A stretch of 55,756 nt of DNA, taken from an uncultured Pseudoxanthomonas sp. GTDB taxonomy: Bacteria > Pseudomonadota > Gammaproteobacteria > Xanthomonadales > Xanthomonadaceae. The notes below the pieces were generated by a model, which saw only the letters and a program-made list of their open reading frames with translations, was not told the origin of the DNA and did no database searches. This document shows, one piece after another, positions 19,718-28,855 of this stretch. The stretch's first letter is position 1; every line of letters starts with the position of its first letter. The translations under genes and the position numbers were made by a program. The stretch lies in contig CAMPIO010000015.1 in NCBI GenBank assembly GCA_946886405.1, positions 1 through 55,756 on the forward strand. Reading direction: 5' to 3'.

Positions 19718-20502
19718 CGCATCGCCTCCGGCAACTGCCAGTCATGCGCCAGGCGCGTGTACTCGCTGTTCGGCAGCAGCACGAAGACGGGGCGCGCGTC
19801 GGGACGCAGCCAGCGCAGCACCTCGTCCATCGTCTCGGCGGCCATCGCCGTGCAACCGGCGGTCGCTTCGCCCGGCGTGCGCCACAGGTGCGCGAAGATG
19901 CAGCTTCCGGCGCGCGGTGTGGCATTCGGGTTGTGGCCGATCACCAGGCCCTCCCGATAGCGGACGTCGCCCTGGTTGTGCAGGTCCAGCCGCATCGGTT
20001 CGGTCGAGCCTTTCGCGGCGGCTTCGCCTTCCGTGCGCGTGTCGATGATGCGGTTGTAGAGCGGGGAATCCGGCACGTCGATGCAGTAGCTGGTCGCGTG
20101 CATCGGGCGGTACGGCATGACCGTATCCCCCTTGTCTGCATAACCGAAGGCGTCGCCGAGCGTGAACACGCCCGCCGGCGCGCGCCCGTCGCCTTCCTGC
20201 TTCTGCGGCCCCCTGGTTTGCGCCGGGTGCAGGCCCAAGCCCCAGGCGGCGCCATTGCGTCCGACCGAAACCGGCGCTGCCGCCGCCACTGCCTGCCATC
20301 GACCGTCGCGGATCTCGAAGCGCTGCAACGTGCCGGTCGTGGCGTCCCAGCCAGCGGTCACCACCAGCACCAGCTGGCGCGCGTCGCGCCAAGGCCGAGA
20401 AGCCGGCGCATCGCTGGCGAAGGCAGGGGCGCCGCTCGCGAGCAGGACGACGGCCTGGGCGAATGAGCGCAACGAAACGCGCGGAAACGACGGTATGGGC
20501 AT
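19714..20502 (-). CDS. L,D-transpeptidase (YkuD-fold) family protein, exported
   Basis: The 262-residue product has a signal peptide (about 1-29, ending APAFAS) and a YkuD-type catalytic domain. The histidine is H190 (VIGHNPNAT) and the nucleophile C217 in GEATAGCTAM. Such enzymes cross-link or trim peptidoglycan stem peptides at meso-diaminopimelate, or exchange D-amino acids. No LysM anchor is present. The start codon overlaps the preceding regulator stop by one base (TGATG) and the end overlaps the symporter start. It is therefore translationally coupled within the RpiR operon, unusual company for this family. Confidence 0.82.
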   Translation of the reverse strand: MPIPSFPRVSLRSFAQAVVLLASGAPAFASDAPASRPWRDARQLVLVVTAGWDATTGTLQRFEIRDGRWQAVAAAAPVSVGRNGAAWGLGLHPAQTRGPQKQEGDGRAPAGVFTLGDAFGYADKGDTVMPYRPMHATSYCIDVPDSPLYNRIIDTRTEGEAAAKGSTEPMRLDLHNQGDVRYREGLVIGHNPNATPRAGSCIFAHLWRTPGEATAGCTAMAAETMDEVLRWLRPDARPVFVLLPNSEYTRLAHDWQLPEAMR

Positions 20503-21359
20503 CACGACTCCAGCAAATGGTGGATGCGTTCGAGATTGATGGCGAGCTGCCGGTTGCGGTCCGGATTGGTCTGGCACAACAGCACGAAGACGAAATCGAG
20601 CAGCGATTGCAGCGACGAACGGTAGAGCAGCTGTTCCACGTGCGGTGCGGGATCATGCGCCGAGATCACCAGCGCCGCATCGGCGTGTGCGCGCAAGGGA
20701 TTGGCGGTATGGCGCGTGATCGAGATGACCTTGCCCTCGCAGGCCTGGAACTGCCGGCTCACCTGCGACAACTCGGGCAGCTTGCCGAACTCGGAGAACA
20801 TCAGCAGCACGTCGCCGGGACGCACGGCGGACAGGTTGGCCATCATCAGGATGGGGTCGGCGTGGTGCACCGTCAGCAGGCCCAGCAGCGACAGGCGCAT
20901 CGCGAACTCGCGCGCGAACAGTCCATCGTCGCCCAGGCCGCAAACGAACACCTTGTCCGCACGGTCGATCAGGTTGACGATCGGTTCGATATGCGTGCGC
21001 GGATTGAGGCTGCGGGTTTCCTCCTCGGCCGCCATCTTGCTGCGACGCAGCCCATCCTGCAGCTGCTGGTAGGCATCCCCGGCGTCTTCCTTCTCCGCAT
21101 CCGGCGGCATCGCATGGCCGTTGCCATTGCGCGCGACCGCTTCACCGATCGTGTACTTGAGGTCCGGATATCCCTTGAAGCCGAACTTCTGCGCGAACTT
21201 CACCACGCTCGACTGGCTGATGCCGAGCGCGCTGGCGAGTTGTTGCGACGAGTAGTCGCGCAGCAGGTGCGCGTTGTCGAGGATGAAGTCGGCGATGCGG
21301 CGCTCGATGGCCGACATCTGGTCGCGTTCGGAACGGATCTTCACCAAGGGCGCTGTCAT
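20502..21359 (-). CDS. MurR/RpiR-family transcriptional regulator
   Basis: The 285-residue regulator has an N-terminal RpiR helix-turn-helix (LASALGISQSSVVKFAQKFGFKGYPDLKY, about 40-70) and a SIS sugar-phosphate-type ligand domain (about 120-250: VFVCGLGDDGLFAREFAMRL, LLMFSEFGKLPEL). Relatives include MurR, which responds to MurNAc-6-phosphate. Here all neighbours act on peptide parts of murein, so the ligand may differ. It lies 54 bases downstream of the epimerase gene and is the obvious candidate to bind the shared AT-rich boxes at 24021-24067 and 29622-29668. Confidence 0.9.
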   Translation of the reverse strand: MTAPLVKIRSERDQMSAIERRIADFILDNAHLLRDYSSQQLASALGISQSSVVKFAQKFGFKGYPDLKYTIGEAVARNGNGHAMPPDAEKEDAGDAYQQLQDGLRRSKMAAEEETRSLNPRTHIEPIVNLIDRADKVFVCGLGDDGLFAREFAMRLSLLGLLTVHHADPILMMANLSAVRPGDVLLMFSEFGKLPELSQVSRQFQACEGKVISITRHTANPLRAHADAALVISAHDPAPHVEQLLYRSSLQSLLDFVFVLLCQTNPDRNRQLAINLERIHHLLES

Positions 21360-21413
21360 GGCATGAGTGTGATGGCGGTGGACGGGACTGACAACGGGCC
21401 ATCGCCACCGGGC

Positions 21414-22511
21414 TCAGCCCGGCAGCATCTCCAGGCCACGGATCTCACGGATACCCAGGCCCGGGGCCTCGGTAATGGTGATTTCCGACTCATTGAAGAT
21501 CACGCCACCCTCGACCGGGTTGAACTGCCCCAGCGACGGCCCGTCCAGGTCTATCTTGGTGATGACGTTGGCCTTCGCTGCGGCGACATGCACGGCGGCG
21601 GCCACGCTGATGCTGGTCTCGATCATGCAGCCGATCATGCACTCCACGCCGTACAGCGAGGCGATGTCGGCGATGCGGATGGCGTTGGAGATGCCACCGG
21701 TCTTCATCAGCTTGATGTTGATGATGTCGGCGGCGCGCATCTTGATCAGGTCGATGACCTCGGTCGGTCCGAACACGCTCTCGTCGGCCATCACTGGCGT
21801 GTGCACGCGATCGGTGACGTACTTCAGTCCATCCAGGTCGCGGGCCTTGACCGGTTGCTCCAGCAGCTCCAGCACGACACCGGCGTCTTCCAGGTGTTGC
21901 ATGGCGAACACCGCCTGCTTGGCGGTCCAGCCCTGATTGGCATCCAGGCGCAGCAGCGCACGGCCCTCGACGGCGGAATAGATGGCCTTGACGCGTTCGA
22001 TGTCCAGGCCGATGTCCTTGCCGACCTTGATCTTCAGCGACTCGAAGCCGCGCTCGACGGCGCTGATCGAGTCGGCCACCATCTTGTCGATGTAGTCGAC
22101 GCTGATGGTGATGTCGGTGGTGATGACGGGGTCGCCACCGCCCAGCATCTTGTACAGCGGTGCGTCGTACAGCTGCGCCCACAGGTCGTAGACCGCGATC
22201 TCGACCGCGGCCTTGGCGCTGGTGTTGCGTTCCAGCGCGGTCTGTATCAGGTCGGTGATGTGGTTGAGGTTGGCGATGTCCTGGCCGATCAGGCGCGGCC
22301 GGATGAACTTGCCGATCGCTTCGATGATCGAGCCATGCGTGTCGCCGGTGATGACGGCCGTGGCGGGCGCTTCGCCATAGCCGACGTGGCCGGTGTCGGT
22401 CTTCACGATCACCACGATGTCCTCCACCGTGTCCACGGTGCGCAGCGCGGTCTTGAACGGTGTTTTCAGCGGCACGCGCAGCATGCCGAACGTGATGTCA
22501 GTGATCTTCAT
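21414..22511 (-). CDS. L-Ala-D/L-Glu epimerase (enolase superfamily dipeptide epimerase)
   Basis: The 365-residue enzyme converts L-Ala-D-Glu from murein into L-Ala-L-Glu, like YcjG/YkfB. The acid/base lysine pair is K160 and K162 (SLKIKVGKD). Metal ligands are D190 (RLDANQGW), E218 (LLEQPV) and D243 (MADES), with the opposite lysine K267 (NIKLMKTGG). The DxD motif D321-L-D323, which marks dipeptide epimerases by binding the substrate ammonium group, is also present. ATG 22511 overlaps the NlpC/P60 stop by four bases, coupling the two steps. Confidence 0.93.
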   Translation of the reverse strand: MKITDITFGMLRVPLKTPFKTALRTVDTVEDIVVIVKTDTGHVGYGEAPATAVITGDTHGSIIEAIGKFIRPRLIGQDIANLNHITDLIQTALERNTSAKAAVEIAVYDLWAQLYDAPLYKMLGGGDPVITTDITISVDYIDKMVADSISAVERGFESLKIKVGKDIGLDIERVKAIYSAVEGRALLRLDANQGWTAKQAVFAMQHLEDAGVVLELLEQPVKARDLDGLKYVTDRVHTPVMADESVFGPTEVIDLIKMRAADIINIKLMKTGGISNAIRIADIASLYGVECMIGCMIETSISVAAAVHVAAAKANVITKIDLDGPSLGQFNPVEGGVIFNESEITITEAPGLGIREIRGLEMLPG

Positions 22512-23956
22512 GGGGCCCCTTGGGGACGGATACGCTGGATGGCGGTGATGCGGTCGACGGTGGACTGCTCGCTGTTGAACAGCAAGGGCTCCAGCGGTGT
22601 GACCGCGACCGAGTTGAGGGTGGCACGGACGACCTTGCCGTCGTAGCCGCGATACGTGATGCCGGTGGTGTCGTGGATGGTGTACGTGGTGCCGTTGTCG
22701 TGGCCGATCACCATCATCACGTGGCCCGGGATGTAGACCAGGTCGCCGACCTGCAGTGTGCGCAGCACCGCGAGCCGCTTCGCGTGGCTGTCGCCGGCGT
22801 CGAACCCGATGCGCTCGAGGGCGGGACTGACCGCCTGGGCGCTGGTGTTGCGGGGCAGGACGATACCCATGCTGCGGTAGACCTCGGACACGAAGCCGCT
22901 GCAATCGCGGCTGTCGTAGCGGTGGCCCCAACCGTAGCGCTCGCCGAGGAACTTGAAGCTCTGGCGCAGCAGGTTCGCGGACGTATGCGGCAGGTAATCG
23001 GGCGCGACATCGGCCGTCTTCGGCAGCAGCGCAGGCAACAGGTCGAGCGAGCCGTCGGCGCGGCGCACCGGTAGCTGGATGACGTGCGAGGTATAGGGAT
23101 GCTGTCCGTTCACCGGTTTGTCGGCGGGCCAGTCCGCCAGCACCGGTACCCGCACGCCCATGTCCAGCTGCAAGGCGGACAGGCCCGGCTCCTCCGGGTT
23201 GTAGACCGTGCGTGCGGTGGCGCCGGTCACCACCAGGGCGGACGTGCCTGCACCGTAGCCGAACACCGTCTCGCGGGGACCTTCCGCAACGTAGCGCTTC
23301 TCGATCCAGGCGGCATACAGCGGACTCACCACGAAGTACCAATCGCCGTCGGCGCTGGTGTGCGCGATCACGACGGGCGTCCCGGGGAACAGCGCGCTCT
23401 CCTGGAAGCGGTCGATGTCGGTGTCGTTCCGGCTGCTGAACACATGCTCGCGGGTCGGGAACGTGCGCAGGTCGGCGCGGTGCACCACCAGCCCGTAGCG
23501 GGTTGGTGTGCGGTCCGGGACGGCGTCCACGGCGGCATTGGCAACGAATGCCGCGAGTTGCTCGCGCGTGACGTCGCGCCCCTTGTCGTCGTACAGCGTG
23601 CGCGTGGGGGCAGCGGACAACGGCTCCAGCCAGGCGCGCACGTCGGCACGCGTCAGTTCCGCGGGCAGGCGCTGCAGAACATGGACGTGGCGGTCGCTCT
23701 GCCACAGGCGGTCGTTCTGTGCGGCCACCCCTGCGCCATCAAGCAGCACGTCGTCAGGCGCGGCCAGCCGGCCGATCCAGTCCTCCGCCTTGAGATGCCG
23801 CTCGTGGACGCCGATGACGGCGTGCGCGGGGACGGGCAGCGGTTCGCGTGCGAGCAAGGGCAGCGCGGCGAACAGGCCGCCGAGCAGCGCGAGCGCACCC
23901 AGCGTCTGCGGCAGGCCGGCACGGTCCGTAGGCCGGTACGACATCGGTGCGTTCAT
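22508..23956 (-). CDS. Exported NlpC/P60 dipeptidyl-peptidase with SH3 domains
   Basis: The 482-residue product has an N-terminal hydrophobic segment (LGALALLGGLFAALPLLA), SH3-like regions (about 165-300) and a C-terminal NlpC/P60 domain. C352 lies in YDSRDCSGFVSEVY and H412 in YIPGHVMMVIG. Family members such as YkfC cut the gamma-D-Glu-diaminopimelate bond and release L-Ala-D-Glu, the substrate of the adjacent epimerase. ATG 23956 follows AAAAGGGG on the minus strand; a GTG at 23992 would add 12 residues. It heads the leftward operon and faces the shared divergent promoter region. Confidence 0.9.
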   Translation of the reverse strand: MNAPMSYRPTDRAGLPQTLGALALLGGLFAALPLLAREPLPVPAHAVIGVHERHLKAEDWIGRLAAPDDVLLDGAGVAAQNDRLWQSDRHVHVLQRLPAELTRADVRAWLEPLSAAPTRTLYDDKGRDVTREQLAAFVANAAVDAVPDRTPTRYGLVVHRADLRTFPTREHVFSSRNDTDIDRFQESALFPGTPVVIAHTSADGDWYFVVSPLYAAWIEKRYVAEGPRETVFGYGAGTSALVVTGATARTVYNPEEPGLSALQLDMGVRVPVLADWPADKPVNGQHPYTSHVIQLPVRRADGSLDLLPALLPKTADVAPDYLPHTSANLLRQSFKFLGERYGWGHRYDSRDCSGFVSEVYRSMGIVLPRNTSAQAVSPALERIGFDAGDSHAKRLAVLRTLQVGDLVYIPGHVMMVIGHDNGTTYTIHDTTGITYRGYDGKVVRATLNSVAVTPLEPLLFNSEQSTVDRITAIQRIRPQGAP

Positions 23957-24020
23957 CCCATCCCCTTTTCCAGACCCATCGCCCGCCACCATGACGGCAT
24001 GCCGGGGCCGGTTTCCACAA

Positions 24021-24091
24021 GAATATTTATTTCTTCCTTCATAAAAATCAAGAATAAATTATTGACCCTCACATTCACGTCGTGTTACACA
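24021..24091. promoter_or_regulatory. Divergent promoters with two AT-rich boxes
   Basis: On the plus strand TTGACC (24062-24067) and an extended -10 TGTTACAC (TACAC from 24086, 18-base spacer) form a sigma-70-like promoter for the transglutaminase gene. On the minus strand TTGATT (24051-24046) and TAAATA (24029-24024) with a 16-base spacer would drive the NlpC operon. Box 1, GAATATTTATTTC (24021-24033), covers the minus -10. Box 2, GAATAAATTATTGA (24052-24065), covers the plus -35. The same layout recurs at 29622-29691. Confidence 0.6.
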
Positions 24092-24146
24092 AATACGGCC
24101 GGTCGGCGTGGGGATGTGCGACGTGGATGCAAGCAGGAGCCAGCAC

Positions 24147-25637
24147 GTGGGGACGGGACGCGGCAGGCAAGCCAGACGGCGCCTGGCCGCGTGGCTGTCC
24201 CTGTGCGGGTGGCCGATGGTACTCCCCGTGCCGGCCCTGGCAGAGGCCGGTGATCCGCTCGCGGCCATCGTCGACGACATCGATCAGGGGCACTTCCAGC
24301 GGGCCGAGACGGCCATCGCGCAGGCGCTTGCGGAGGGCACGGACGACGACGGCCAGTACCGGGCGCTGCACTTCCAGCGTGAGCGCATGCGCCGCATCCG
24401 CCTCGACTTCACCCTCGACGCCGCCGCCGTGCGCGAGCGCATCCGGGCGCAGGTGCCGGACCTGAGCGAAGACGAGTTCCAGCGCTGGGACCGCGCCGGG
24501 CTCATCGAACGGCTGGACATCGATGGCGAGCCGCTCTACTTCAGCCGGTCAGCCTCGAACCTGTTTCGCGTGAGCCCGGAAGCGGCCGCACGCCGCGCCG
24601 CGCCGGTGCGACCCTTTTCGCAGGGGCCTTACGAAACGCTGCATCGTCATCATCGCGATGTGGTGCAGGTCGCCAAGGCAATCGCCACGAGCAGCGTGCT
24701 GCCACGGCGCGTGCGCATCACCCATACCGTGCGCGTGAAACCCGATGCCGTGCCCGCTGGCGAAACCGTGCGCGCCTGGTTGCCGTACCCGCGCGCCATC
24801 CCGGGCCAGCAGGAAGCGATCGCGCTGGTGGCCAGCCAGCCCGCACGACCGCAGGTGGCACCGGAGCGCGCGCTGCAACGCACCGCCTACCTGGAGCAGG
24901 ACGCCGTCGCGGGTCAGCCGACCACCTTCTCGGTGACCTACGAGGTCACCGTGCACGCACGCCGCGTGGCGATCGATCCCGATCGTGTGGTGCCCGAGGC
25001 CGTCACACCGGAACTGCAGCCGTTCCTCGCCGAGCGGGCGCCGCACGTGATCTTCAGCGACGACCTGCGCCGCTTCAGCGAAAAGGTGGTCGGCGACGAG
25101 ACGAATCCGTACCGCATCGCGCAGAAGTTGTTCGCGGCCGTGGACCGCATTCCCTGGGCCGGCGCACGCGAGTATTCCACCATCAGCAACATCAGCGACT
25201 ACGCCTTCCGCGCCGGCCATGCCGACTGCGGACAGCAGACGCTGCTGCTGATCACGTTGCTGCGCATGAACGGCATTCCCGCGCGCTGGCAGTCGGGCTG
25301 GGCGTACTCCGAAGACGTGGAAGGCCACGACACCATGCACGACTGGGGCGCGCTGTACCTGGCGCCCTACGGCTGGGTGCCGATGGACGTCACCACCGGC
25401 CAGTTGGCGTCAGACGATCCGGCGTTGCGCTGGTTCTACCTGGGCGGGCTGGACGCCTACCGCGTGGCCTTCAACGACGACTACTCGCGCGATTTCATTC
25501 CCGCCAAGCAGCACGTGCGGTCCGAAACCGTGGACCTGCAGCGCGGGGAAGTGGAGTGGAGGGGCGGGAACCTCTACTTCGACCAATGGGATTACCAGTT
25601 CGAATGGACCGTGCTGCCCCGGGATGGGCGCGGCTGA
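24147..25637 (+). CDS. Exported transglutaminase-like cysteine hydrolase
   Basis: From GTG 24147 the product is 496 residues. It has a basic signal peptide (RQARRRLAAWLSLCGW, cleavage near VPALA) and ends in a transglutaminase-core domain. The triad is C361 (AGHADCGQQTLL), H398 (DTMHDWGALYL) and D414 (WVPMDVTTG). Such folds in bacteria are usually peptidases or amidases. The GTG has a strong ribosome-binding site (AGGAG at 24135-24139, 7 bases away). ATG 24114 and GTG 24108 in the same frame lack one. Divergent from the NlpC gene, it probably acts on the same periplasmic murein peptides. Confidence 0.82.
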   Translation: MGTGRGRQARRRLAAWLSLCGWPMVLPVPALAEAGDPLAAIVDDIDQGHFQRAETAIAQALAEGTDDDGQYRALHFQRERMRRIRLDFTLDAAAVRERIRAQVPDLSEDEFQRWDRAGLIERLDIDGEPLYFSRSASNLFRVSPEAAARRAAPVRPFSQGPYETLHRHHRDVVQVAKAIATSSVLPRRVRITHTVRVKPDAVPAGETVRAWLPYPRAIPGQQEAIALVASQPARPQVAPERALQRTAYLEQDAVAGQPTTFSVTYEVTVHARRVAIDPDRVVPEAVTPELQPFLAERAPHVIFSDDLRRFSEKVVGDETNPYRIAQKLFAAVDRIPWAGAREYSTISNISDYAFRAGHADCGQQTLLLITLLRMNGIPARWQSGWAYSEDVEGHDTMHDWGALYLAPYGWVPMDVTTGQLASDDPALRWFYLGGLDAYRVAFNDDYSRDFIPAKQHVRSETVDLQRGEVEWRGGNLYFDQWDYQFEWTVLPRDGRG

Positions 25638-25686
25638 TTCCACCACCACACGATTCAACCAACATCTTTAGCAGGAGAGAGCGGGG

Positions 25687-28600
25687 ATGAAAGGCAAGGT
25701 ACTGAAGAAGGCGGCGCTTGGCATGGCACTCGGCGCATGCATCGCCACCATGGCGCCACTGGCGATGGCGCAGAGTGCGACCGGCGCGGTGGCCGGGCGG
25801 GCGACGGCGGGCGACCAGGTTACGGTGACCAACACGGCGACGGGCGCCACACGCACCGTGACGGTAGGTGCGGATGGCGGATACCGCCTGACGCAACTGC
25901 CCGTCGGTGACTACCGCTTGCAGGTGAAGCGCAGCGGTGCCGATCTCGGCGAAGCGGTAGGCGTCAACGTGCCGTTGGGCGGCACTGCCACCGTCAACCT
26001 CGGTAGCGAGGGTGGCGTGGTGAACCTCAATGCCGTGCAGGTGGTGGGTTCGCGGGTGGTCAACCGCGTGGACGTGCGCTCCACCGAATCGGCGACGAAC
26101 GTCACGCGCGAAGAAATCGCACGTCTGCCGGTGGCGCAGGACCTGAGTTCGGTCGCGCTGCTCGCCCCGGGCGTAGTCGGCGGCAATTCAAGCTTCGGGG
26201 GCATTTCGTTCGGCGGCTCGTCGGTGGCGGAAAACTCGGTGTTCATCAACGGACTGAACGTCACCGACTTCTATCGCCGCCAGAGCTTCTCGACGGCGCC
26301 GTTCGCGTTCTTCCAGGAATTCCAGGTCAAGACCGGCGGCTACTCGGTGGAGTTCGGCCGCAGCACGGGTGGCGTCATCAATGCGGTGAGCCGTTCGGGC
26401 AGCAACGAATTCCAGGGCGGCGTGGAGCTGACGTTCGAACCGGAGGCATGGCGGGGCACCGCGGACGACCACCAGTTCTACGACACCGACGCCAGTGGGA
26501 ACCCAGTGCCTGTGTACTACCGCGCCAGCGACGACACGCGGACCTTCAGCAAGACCAACGTCTGGGCGTCGGGGCCGGTGATCAAGGACAAGCTGTTCAT
26601 GTTCGCGATGTTCGAACAGCGCGACAACCGCAGCGGTTACACCAATGGCAACGGCACCACGTGGACCACCGGTGACTCCGGCAACGGTTTCTGGGGCACA
26701 AAGCTGGACTGGAACATCACCGACGATCACCGGCTTGAACTGCTGGCGTTCTCGGACGAGGGCGATGTCGAAAGCACGACGTATGCGTACGACTGGGCCA
26801 CCAGTGCGAAAGGCGCGATGACGGGCGTCAGCACCAACGACAGCGGCGGCAAGAGTGGCTCGCTCACCTACACCGGCCATTTCGGCGACAACTTCACCGT
26901 CAAGGCGATGTACGGCGAGAACAACAGCAGCAGCTTCGTGCGTTCGCCCGCTGACGCGCTGTGCTCCCAGGTTGTCATCAACGCAAGCTACAACACGGTC
27001 TATGCCGGCATGGGTCGGCCGGCGGTGAGCTGCCACCCGGGCGGTTCGGTGATCAGCCACGAGGACAAGCGGGAAGTCGGACGTCTCGACTTCGAATGGG
27101 CGCTGGGTGACCACCTGCTGAAGTTCGGCCTGGATCGCGAAGTCATGACGACCGACCGGTCGTCGTTCTACCCCGGTCCCGACCAGATGACCTACACGGT
27201 GTACTCCATGGCGCCGGGATCGGCACTGGACAACGGCGCCACGGTGCCGGCCGGCGTCAACGCGGTGGTGATGGGGCGCAAGCGCATCGATGGCGGCGTC
27301 TTCGATACCACGGCCAATGCCTGGTACCTGGAAGACAACTGGAGCGTCACCCCCAACCTGCTGTTGAATCTCGGCCTGCGTGTCGATGCATTCAACAACA
27401 AGACGGCGGCCGGTGGCAGCTTCATCAAGATCGACGACCTCGTATCGCCGCGCTTCGGCTTTTCGTGGGACATGAAGGGCGACGGCAGCACCAAGCTGTT
27501 CGGCAACCTGGGCCGCTATTACCTGCCCGTCACCAACAACATCAACTACACGTTCGCGGGCGGGCTGACCGACGAGTACACGTACTGGGCCCTGAGCGGA
27601 TGGAATCCGGCCACCAACCCGATCACGGGCGCCAGCTACATGCAGCCGGTGCTCGGCGCGCAGATCGGTCCGGTGGACGACGACATGAACGTCAGCGTCG
27701 GCGACCTGCGGCAGAGCGTGGATCGCGATCTCGACGCGGTCTACCAGGACGAAGCCATCCTCGGCTTCCAGTCCGCGATCAACCAGACCTGGTCGTGGGG
27801 CGTCAACGCCACATACCGGCGCATGACCAACGCGTTGGACGACATGCGCATCAACGCGCTGTGCGGCGTGCGCCACGCCAACCTGTGGCCCATCGCCAAC
27901 CCGGGCGACCAGCTGACCCTGTGGGGCACCACTGCCATGGGTTGCGCGCAGGATGGCTGGGTCACCATCGATACGTCGCAGGAAGGCTACATGACGACCG
28001 GCAGCAACCGGATCATCGGCTATTCCAAGCCCAAGCGGACCTACAAGGCGGTCGAGTTCCAGATCGATCGTGCATGGGATGACAAGTGGGCGTTCAATGC
28101 GTCGTACCTGTGGTCGAAGTCGGAAGGCAACCACGAGGGCCCGGTCAACTCCGACACCAACTATGGCGACACGGGCATGGTCCAGCACTGGGACCACCCG
28201 GCCAACAACGAGCGTTATGGCGTCCTGTTCAACGACCACGAGCACCAGATCAAGCTGCGTGCGAGCTACAAATTGAACGAGATGTGGTCCTTCGGCAGCA
28301 CGTTCACCGCGCTGTCGGGCGGCCCCATCACCGCCTTCGGCGTGACCTGGCCGGATGAGAACCTTGCGGTCGCCAGCTATACCAGCGAAGGCAGCGGCGG
28401 CGGTACGGGCTGGCTGTGCGTCCAGAACTGCGGGGGCGCCTACGCGCAGCGTGTCTACGAATACTCTGGCCGTGGTGCTTTCGGGCGCATGCCCTGGACG
28501 TACAACCTCGGCGCGAACGTGGTCTGGACGCTGCCGGTGGAAGGCATCGACCTGAAGGCGCGACTGTCGATCTACAACCTGCTCAACGACCAGGAAGTGA

Positions 28601-28716
28601 TCAACGTCCGCGGTCGCTACGAGAAACAGCCGGGCGTCTATCGCACCACCTTCGGCACCGGCACCCGTTGGCAATCCCCGCGCTACACCCAGCTTGTCGT
28701 GACCTGGAACTTCTGA
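25687..28716 (+). CDS. TonB-dependent receptor, Oar type with N-terminal carboxypeptidase-regulatory-like domain
   Basis: The 1009-residue outer-membrane receptor begins with a signal peptide (to about MAPLAMAQ) and a carboxypeptidase-regulatory-like beta domain (about 30-115: GADGGYRLTQLPVGDYRLQV). The plug follows (VDVRSTESATNVTREEIARLP, FINGLNVTDFYR, GYSVEFGRSTGGVINAVS) and then a large barrel ending in the terminal aromatic LVVTWNF. It lies 49 bases after the transglutaminase gene, and its own start follows AGGAGAGAGCGGGG. A muropeptide or peptide ligand is inferred from the neighbours only. A strong terminator follows it. Confidence 0.92.
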   Translation: MKGKVLKKAALGMALGACIATMAPLAMAQSATGAVAGRATAGDQVTVTNTATGATRTVTVGADGGYRLTQLPVGDYRLQVKRSGADLGEAVGVNVPLGGTATVNLGSEGGVVNLNAVQVVGSRVVNRVDVRSTESATNVTREEIARLPVAQDLSSVALLAPGVVGGNSSFGGISFGGSSVAENSVFINGLNVTDFYRRQSFSTAPFAFFQEFQVKTGGYSVEFGRSTGGVINAVSRSGSNEFQGGVELTFEPEAWRGTADDHQFYDTDASGNPVPVYYRASDDTRTFSKTNVWASGPVIKDKLFMFAMFEQRDNRSGYTNGNGTTWTTGDSGNGFWGTKLDWNITDDHRLELLAFSDEGDVESTTYAYDWATSAKGAMTGVSTNDSGGKSGSLTYTGHFGDNFTVKAMYGENNSSSFVRSPADALCSQVVINASYNTVYAGMGRPAVSCHPGGSVISHEDKREVGRLDFEWALGDHLLKFGLDREVMTTDRSSFYPGPDQMTYTVYSMAPGSALDNGATVPAGVNAVVMGRKRIDGGVFDTTANAWYLEDNWSVTPNLLLNLGLRVDAFNNKTAAGGSFIKIDDLVSPRFGFSWDMKGDGSTKLFGNLGRYYLPVTNNINYTFAGGLTDEYTYWALSGWNPATNPITGASYMQPVLGAQIGPVDDDMNVSVGDLRQSVDRDLDAVYQDEAILGFQSAINQTWSWGVNATYRRMTNALDDMRINALCGVRHANLWPIANPGDQLTLWGTTAMGCAQDGWVTIDTSQEGYMTTGSNRIIGYSKPKRTYKAVEFQIDRAWDDKWAFNASYLWSKSEGNHEGPVNSDTNYGDTGMVQHWDHPANNERYGVLFNDHEHQIKLRASYKLNEMWSFGSTFTALSGGPITAFGVTWPDENLAVASYTSEGSGGGTGWLCVQNCGGAYAQRVYEYSGRGAFGRMPWTYNLGANVVWTLPVEGIDLKARLSIYNLLNDQEVINVRGRYEKQPGVYRTTFGTGTRWQSPRYTQLVVTWNF

Positions 28717-28754
28717 TCGCGCAGCGCATGCGGTCGAAGCGGTGTCTCTCCCGT

Positions 28755-28785
28755 GGCCTGCCGTTCGCGGCAGGCCTTTTCTTTT
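28755..28785 (+). terminator. Rho-independent terminator after the first TonB receptor
   Basis: A 9-bp stem (GGCCTGCCG at 28755-28763, CGGCAGGCC at 28768-28776) has a TTCG tetraloop and is followed by TTTTCTTTT. It ends the transglutaminase-receptor transcript, so the amidase gene needs its own promoter or read-through. Confidence 0.92.
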
Positions 28786-28855
28786 CCGTGCCGTCGCCAT
28801 GAGACGACGGTGTCCGTGCTATTCCTATGCACGGCTGCTTCCCGAGGTGTCTCCC

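Noticed and set aside
20463..22646. Long plus-strand frame across the RpiR and epimerase genes
   Set aside because: Antisense to two genes with full motif sets; no ribosome-binding site or recognisable domain.
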